Shown here: piece by piece, positions 45,552 through 48,736 of the stretch | Position numbering within the stretch: position 1 is the stretch's first letter | Layout of the letters: every line of letters begins with the position of its first letter | Origin: Cellulomonas sp. | Lineage (GTDB): Bacteria > Actinomycetota > Actinomycetes > Actinomycetales > Cellulomonadaceae | Direction of reading: 5' to 3' | Length of the DNA: 48,736 bases | Assembly (NCBI GenBank): GCA_031178625.1 | Contig: JAPSIR010000004.1 | Coordinates: forward strand, 1 to 48,736 | The notes under the pieces: generated by a model | The model's database searches: none | Seen by the model: only the letters and a program-made list of their open reading frames with translations | What the model was told of the DNA's origin: nothing | Made by a program: the position numbers and the translations under genes

Positions 45552-48227
45552 TCAGCCCGTGTTCTGCAGACCCGCGGCGACGCCGTTGACGGTCAGCAGG
45601 AGGAGCCGGCGCAGCTCGTCGGCCTGCTCGGGCGCCGCCCCGGTGCGCAGGCCGTGCAGCGCCCGCAGCTGCAGCAGCGACAGGGCGTCCACGTACGGGC
45701 TGCGCAGCTGCACGGCCCGGCCGAGGATGCGGCGCCGGCCCAGGATCGCGTCGGAGCCGGTCGTCGCGAGCACCCAGCGACGGGTGAGCGCCATCTCGGA
45801 CAGCACGAGCTCGGCGAGGTCCTGCCGGTCGCCGAGTGCGAGGTAGCGGGCGGCGATCCGCTCGTCCGTCTTGGCGAGCGACATCTCGACGTTGTCGATG
45901 ATCGTCGCGAAGAGCGGCCACTCGGCGTAGGCCGTGCGCAGCTCGTCGAGGTCGCCCACGGCGTCCATCGCCGTGCCCAGCCCGTACCAGCCGGCGAGGT
46001 TGATCCGCGCCTGCGACCAGGAGAACACCCACGGGATCGCCCGCAGGTCGTCGAGCGACGACACGGACAGGCCGCGGCGCGCCGGGCGCGACCCGATGGG
46101 CAGCAGCCCGAGCTCCTCGAGCGGCGTCACCTCGGCGAACCAGGCCGGGAACCCCTCGGCGCGCACGAGCTGGTGGAACCGGTCGCGCGACGCGGCGTCG
46201 AGCCGGCGCGCGAGGTCGGCGAACCGTGCCGCGGCGTCGTCGTTGCGCCGCACCACGCTGGGCGCGTCCGCGAGCAGCGTGGCTGCCGTGACCTGCTCGA
46301 TGTGGCGGGTCGCGATGTCCGGGTCGCCGTACCGGGCGAAGATGACCTCGCCCTGCTCGGTGAGCTTGAACCGGCCGTCGACCGAGCCCGGCGGCTGCGC
46401 GAGCACGGCCCGGTTGGCGGGGCCGCCGCCGCGCCCGAGGGCGCCGCCCCGCCCGTGGAAGAGGGTGAGCGCGATGTCGTGGCGGCGCGCCCAGTCGGCG
46501 ATGCGGCGCTGCGCGTCGTCGAGGGCGAGCGTCGCGGAGACCGGGCCGACGTCCTTCGACGAGTCGGAGTAGCCGAGCATGACCTCGACGCGGCGGCCGT
46601 TGACCGCGAGCCGCTCCTGCACCCGCGGGTGCGCGAGCGCCTCCTCGAGGATGTCGACGCTGGCCTGCAGGTCGGCGAACGTCTCGAACAGCGGGATCGC
46701 GTCGATGACCGGGGCGTCGTCGGCGCCGCCGAACGCGAGCTCGGCGAGGCGGTAGACGGCCGCCAGGTGCTCGGCCGACTGCGTGAACGACACGATGTAG
46801 CGCCGCGCGGCCGCCACGCCGAACCGGCGCTGCACGGCGCCGAGCGCCCGGAACGTGTCGAGGACCTCGACCGTCTGCGGCTGGAGGTCGCCGTCCACGC
46901 CGTTCGCCTCGATGTCGGCGAGGGCCGCGGCGTGCACCTGCGAGTGCTGACGGACCTCGAGCTCGGCGAGGTGGAAGCCGAACGTCTGCACCTGCCACAG
47001 CAGCCGCTGCAGGTCCCCGTAGGCGGCGCGCCGGGCACCGGCGGCGACGAGCGAGTCCTGCACGACCCGCAGGTCCGCCTCGAGCTCCTCGGCGTTCGCG
47101 TAGGCCAGGTCCGCGTCGCGGCGCCGCGTGGCCGCGATCCGCTCCGCGACGACGAGCATCGCGCGGTGGTGCGGCTCGTTCGGGGCGTCGTTCGCCGCAC
47201 GCGTCGCGATCGCCTCGTCGAGCGACCGCTGGCGCTGCCAGAGCGCGCTCAGGCCGGGCGACGGCGGCGTGCCGACGCCGTCGAGCGTGAGCCCGGACGC
47301 CGTCCGGCGCGCCGAGACCAGCAGCGCGTCGAGCGCGTGCTCCGACGCCGCCACCGCGGCCGCGCGGGTCACCTCCGCCGTCACGTTCGGGTTGCCGTCG
47401 CGGTCGCCGCCGATCCACGTGCCCAGCCGGGCGAACGGCTGCACCACGGGCGCCGTGGTGCCGGCGTCGGTCGCCAGCAGCCAGTCGTCGAGGCGCCGGT
47501 AGACCTGCGGCAGCACGTCCGCGAGCGTCGCGTCGACGATCGACAGGACGGTCTCGACCTCGTCCAGGACGGTCGGCTTCTCGGCGCGCAGCGGGGACGT
47601 GCGCCACAGCGTGTCGATCTCGGCGAGCAGCCGGCGCTCGTTCTCGGCGAGCGTCGTGCCCCCGATGTGCATCGTGTCGCGCTCGGCGACGAGCTCGGCC
47701 ACCCGGCGGATCGAGCGGGCGACCGCGCGCCGGCGGGCCTCCGTCGGGTGGGCCGTGAACACGGGCCGGAACTCGAGCGCGGCCAGGCGCTCGCGCGCGG
47801 CCTCGGCGCCGATCTCCTCCTCGAGGCGCTGGTACGCCGCGGGCAGGGAGTCGTCGGGCGCGAGCTCGTGCGGCGCGAGGCGGGACTCGCGGTCGCGCAG
47901 CACGCGGACGCGGTGGTACTCCTCCGCCAGGTTCGCGAGGTGGAAGTAGCACGTGAACGCACGGGCCACCTGCTCGGCGCGCTCCGGCGAGAACCCGGCG
48001 ACGAGGCGCTCCGCCTCGGCCATCGCGTCACCGTCGGGCTCGCCGTGCGAGCGGATCGTCAGCTCGCGCAGCCGCTCGACGTCCGCCAGCAGGTCGTCCC
48101 CGCCGGCGTCGCGCAGCACGCGCCCGAGCAGCTCACCGAGCAGCCGGACGTCGTTGCGCAGGGGCTCGGGGACCTCGTGGCTGGCCACGCCGCGCGGGAC
48201 CTCGGTCGCGTTCTCCGCTGCACTCAC
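45552..48227 (-). CDS. ppc: Phosphoenolpyruvate carboxylase
   Basis: VFTAHPTEARRRAV; GTWIGGDRDGNPNVTAEVT; MLGYSDSSKDVG; LFHGRGGALGRGGGP. Confidence 0.97.
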   Translation of the reverse strand: MSAAENATEVPRGVASHEVPEPLRNDVRLLGELLGRVLRDAGGDDLLADVERLRELTIRSHGEPDGDAMAEAERLVAGFSPERAEQVARAFTCYFHLANLAEEYHRVRVLRDRESRLAPHELAPDDSLPAAYQRLEEEIGAEAARERLAALEFRPVFTAHPTEARRRAVARSIRRVAELVAERDTMHIGGTTLAENERRLLAEIDTLWRTSPLRAEKPTVLDEVETVLSIVDATLADVLPQVYRRLDDWLLATDAGTTAPVVQPFARLGTWIGGDRDGNPNVTAEVTRAAAVAASEHALDALLVSARRTASGLTLDGVGTPPSPGLSALWQRQRSLDEAIATRAANDAPNEPHHRAMLVVAERIAATRRRDADLAYANAEELEADLRVVQDSLVAAGARRAAYGDLQRLLWQVQTFGFHLAELEVRQHSQVHAAALADIEANGVDGDLQPQTVEVLDTFRALGAVQRRFGVAAARRYIVSFTQSAEHLAAVYRLAELAFGGADDAPVIDAIPLFETFADLQASVDILEEALAHPRVQERLAVNGRRVEVMLGYSDSSKDVGPVSATLALDDAQRRIADWARRHDIALTLFHGRGGALGRGGGPANRAVLAQPPGSVDGRFKLTEQGEVIFARYGDPDIATRHIEQVTAATLLADAPSVVRRNDDAAARFADLARRLDAASRDRFHQLVRAEGFPAWFAEVTPLEELGLLPIGSRPARRGLSVSSLDDLRAIPWVFSWSQARINLAGWYGLGTAMDAVGDLDELRTAYAEWPLFATIIDNVEMSLAKTDERIAARYLALGDRQDLAELVLSEMALTRRWVLATTGSDAILGRRRILGRAVQLRSPYVDALSLLQLRALHGLRTGAAPEQADELRRLLLLTVNGVAAGLQNTG

Positions 48228-48306
48228 GGCGCCAAAGGTAGACGACGCGGGGCCGTCGCCGTCCACGCGCCCGGGCCGTGGGCACCCGAGGGGACTGTCG
48301 CGCGGG

Positions 48307-48736
48307 TCACAGCCGGTCGTCGGCGGCGGCGGCCTCGGGGACCTCGTCGCGGGCGGCCACGGCCCACGGGCGGCGGTACCGGCGGAGCGGCGCCCCGGCG
48401 CGCTGCGCGGGCCGCGCGAGCCGGCGCGCGCCGGTGCGCAGGGGCCGTCCGAGCAGCCCGCCGAGGGTCACGCCCGCCGCGAGGCCGAGCGCGACCATCG
48501 CGGCACCCAGCAGCACGGCGCCGCCCTGCCCGGCGCCGCCGGCCTCGACGAGGTCGAACAGCCCGCGGTAGATCGCCAGGCCGGGGAGCAGCGGCACGAT
48601 GCCGCAGACCGAGGTGACGACGGGCGGCACCCGCAGGCGGCCGCCGAACAGCTCGGCGGCGAGGCCGACGACGAGGGCGGCGCCCGCGCCCGCGACCGCA
48701 GGGCCGACGCCGACGGCCCCGAGGGCGGCCTGGACC
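48307..48736 (-). CDS. Threonine/serine exporter (ThrE) family protein, 5' end outside the window
   Basis: In-frame translation ...LVVGLAAELFGGRLRVPPVVTSVCGIVPLLPGLAIYRGLFDLVE; runs off the window edge. Confidence 0.8.
   Translation of the reverse strand, partial: VQAALGAVGVGPAVAGAGAALVVGLAAELFGGRLRVPPVVTSVCGIVPLLPGLAIYRGLFDLVEAGGAGQGGAVLLGAAMVALGLAAGVTLGGLLGRPLRTGARRLARPAQRAGAPLRRYRRPWAVAARDEVPEAAAADDRL

Noticed and set aside
45654-48617. 987-aa + strand ORF opposite ppc
   Set aside because: Antisense shadow of ppc.
1-48736. Prophage, transposon, integrase, tRNA, rRNA
   Set aside because: Looked for recognisable proteins and structures on both strands; none could be supported by eye. tRNAscan or HMM searches would be needed to exclude them formally.

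Overview
GC-rich actinobacterial chromosome window. The gene content and codon bias resemble Cellulomonas or a relative (inference). It is densely coded, with no rRNA, tRNA, CRISPR array, transposase or integrase that I could recognise. From left to right: tandem DUF4870 proteins; hemW-lepA; a transglutaminase / alpha-E / circularly permuted ATP-grasp operon; a PemK-like protein; rpsT; an accessory cassette (XRE-TPR regulator, an unlisted 43-aa secreted-peptide ORF, degenerate EAL protein); holA-comEC-comEA-degV-leuS; an MFS exporter; a DtxR/MntR-type regulator; a bulb-lectin/M15 peptidase; a metallophosphoesterase; assorted enzymes; a TPP riboswitch followed by ykoF-ykoE-ykoD-ykoC (thiamine/HMP ECF transporter); a VOC protein; a CYTH protein; a secreted pectate lyase; an ECF sigma factor with a VOC gene; NUDIX; a Ycf46-like AAA ATPase; ppc; and a truncated ThrE-type exporter. 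The strongest candidate for an undescribed system is the cassette at about 9.78-12.31 kb. There an XRE-TPR regulator lies downstream of a small secreted peptide gene that has a strong Shine-Dalgarno site and its own terminator-like hairpin. Both the regulator gene and the divergent EAL gene carry the same GTCAT-N7-ATGAC dyad at their starts. Several other AT-richer palindromes lie just upstream of genes and look like operators (MFS, VOC, pectate lyase). The degV gene has no ATG/GTG/TTG start that would include its conserved N-terminus. All calls come from reading the sequence and ORF track; no searches were run.
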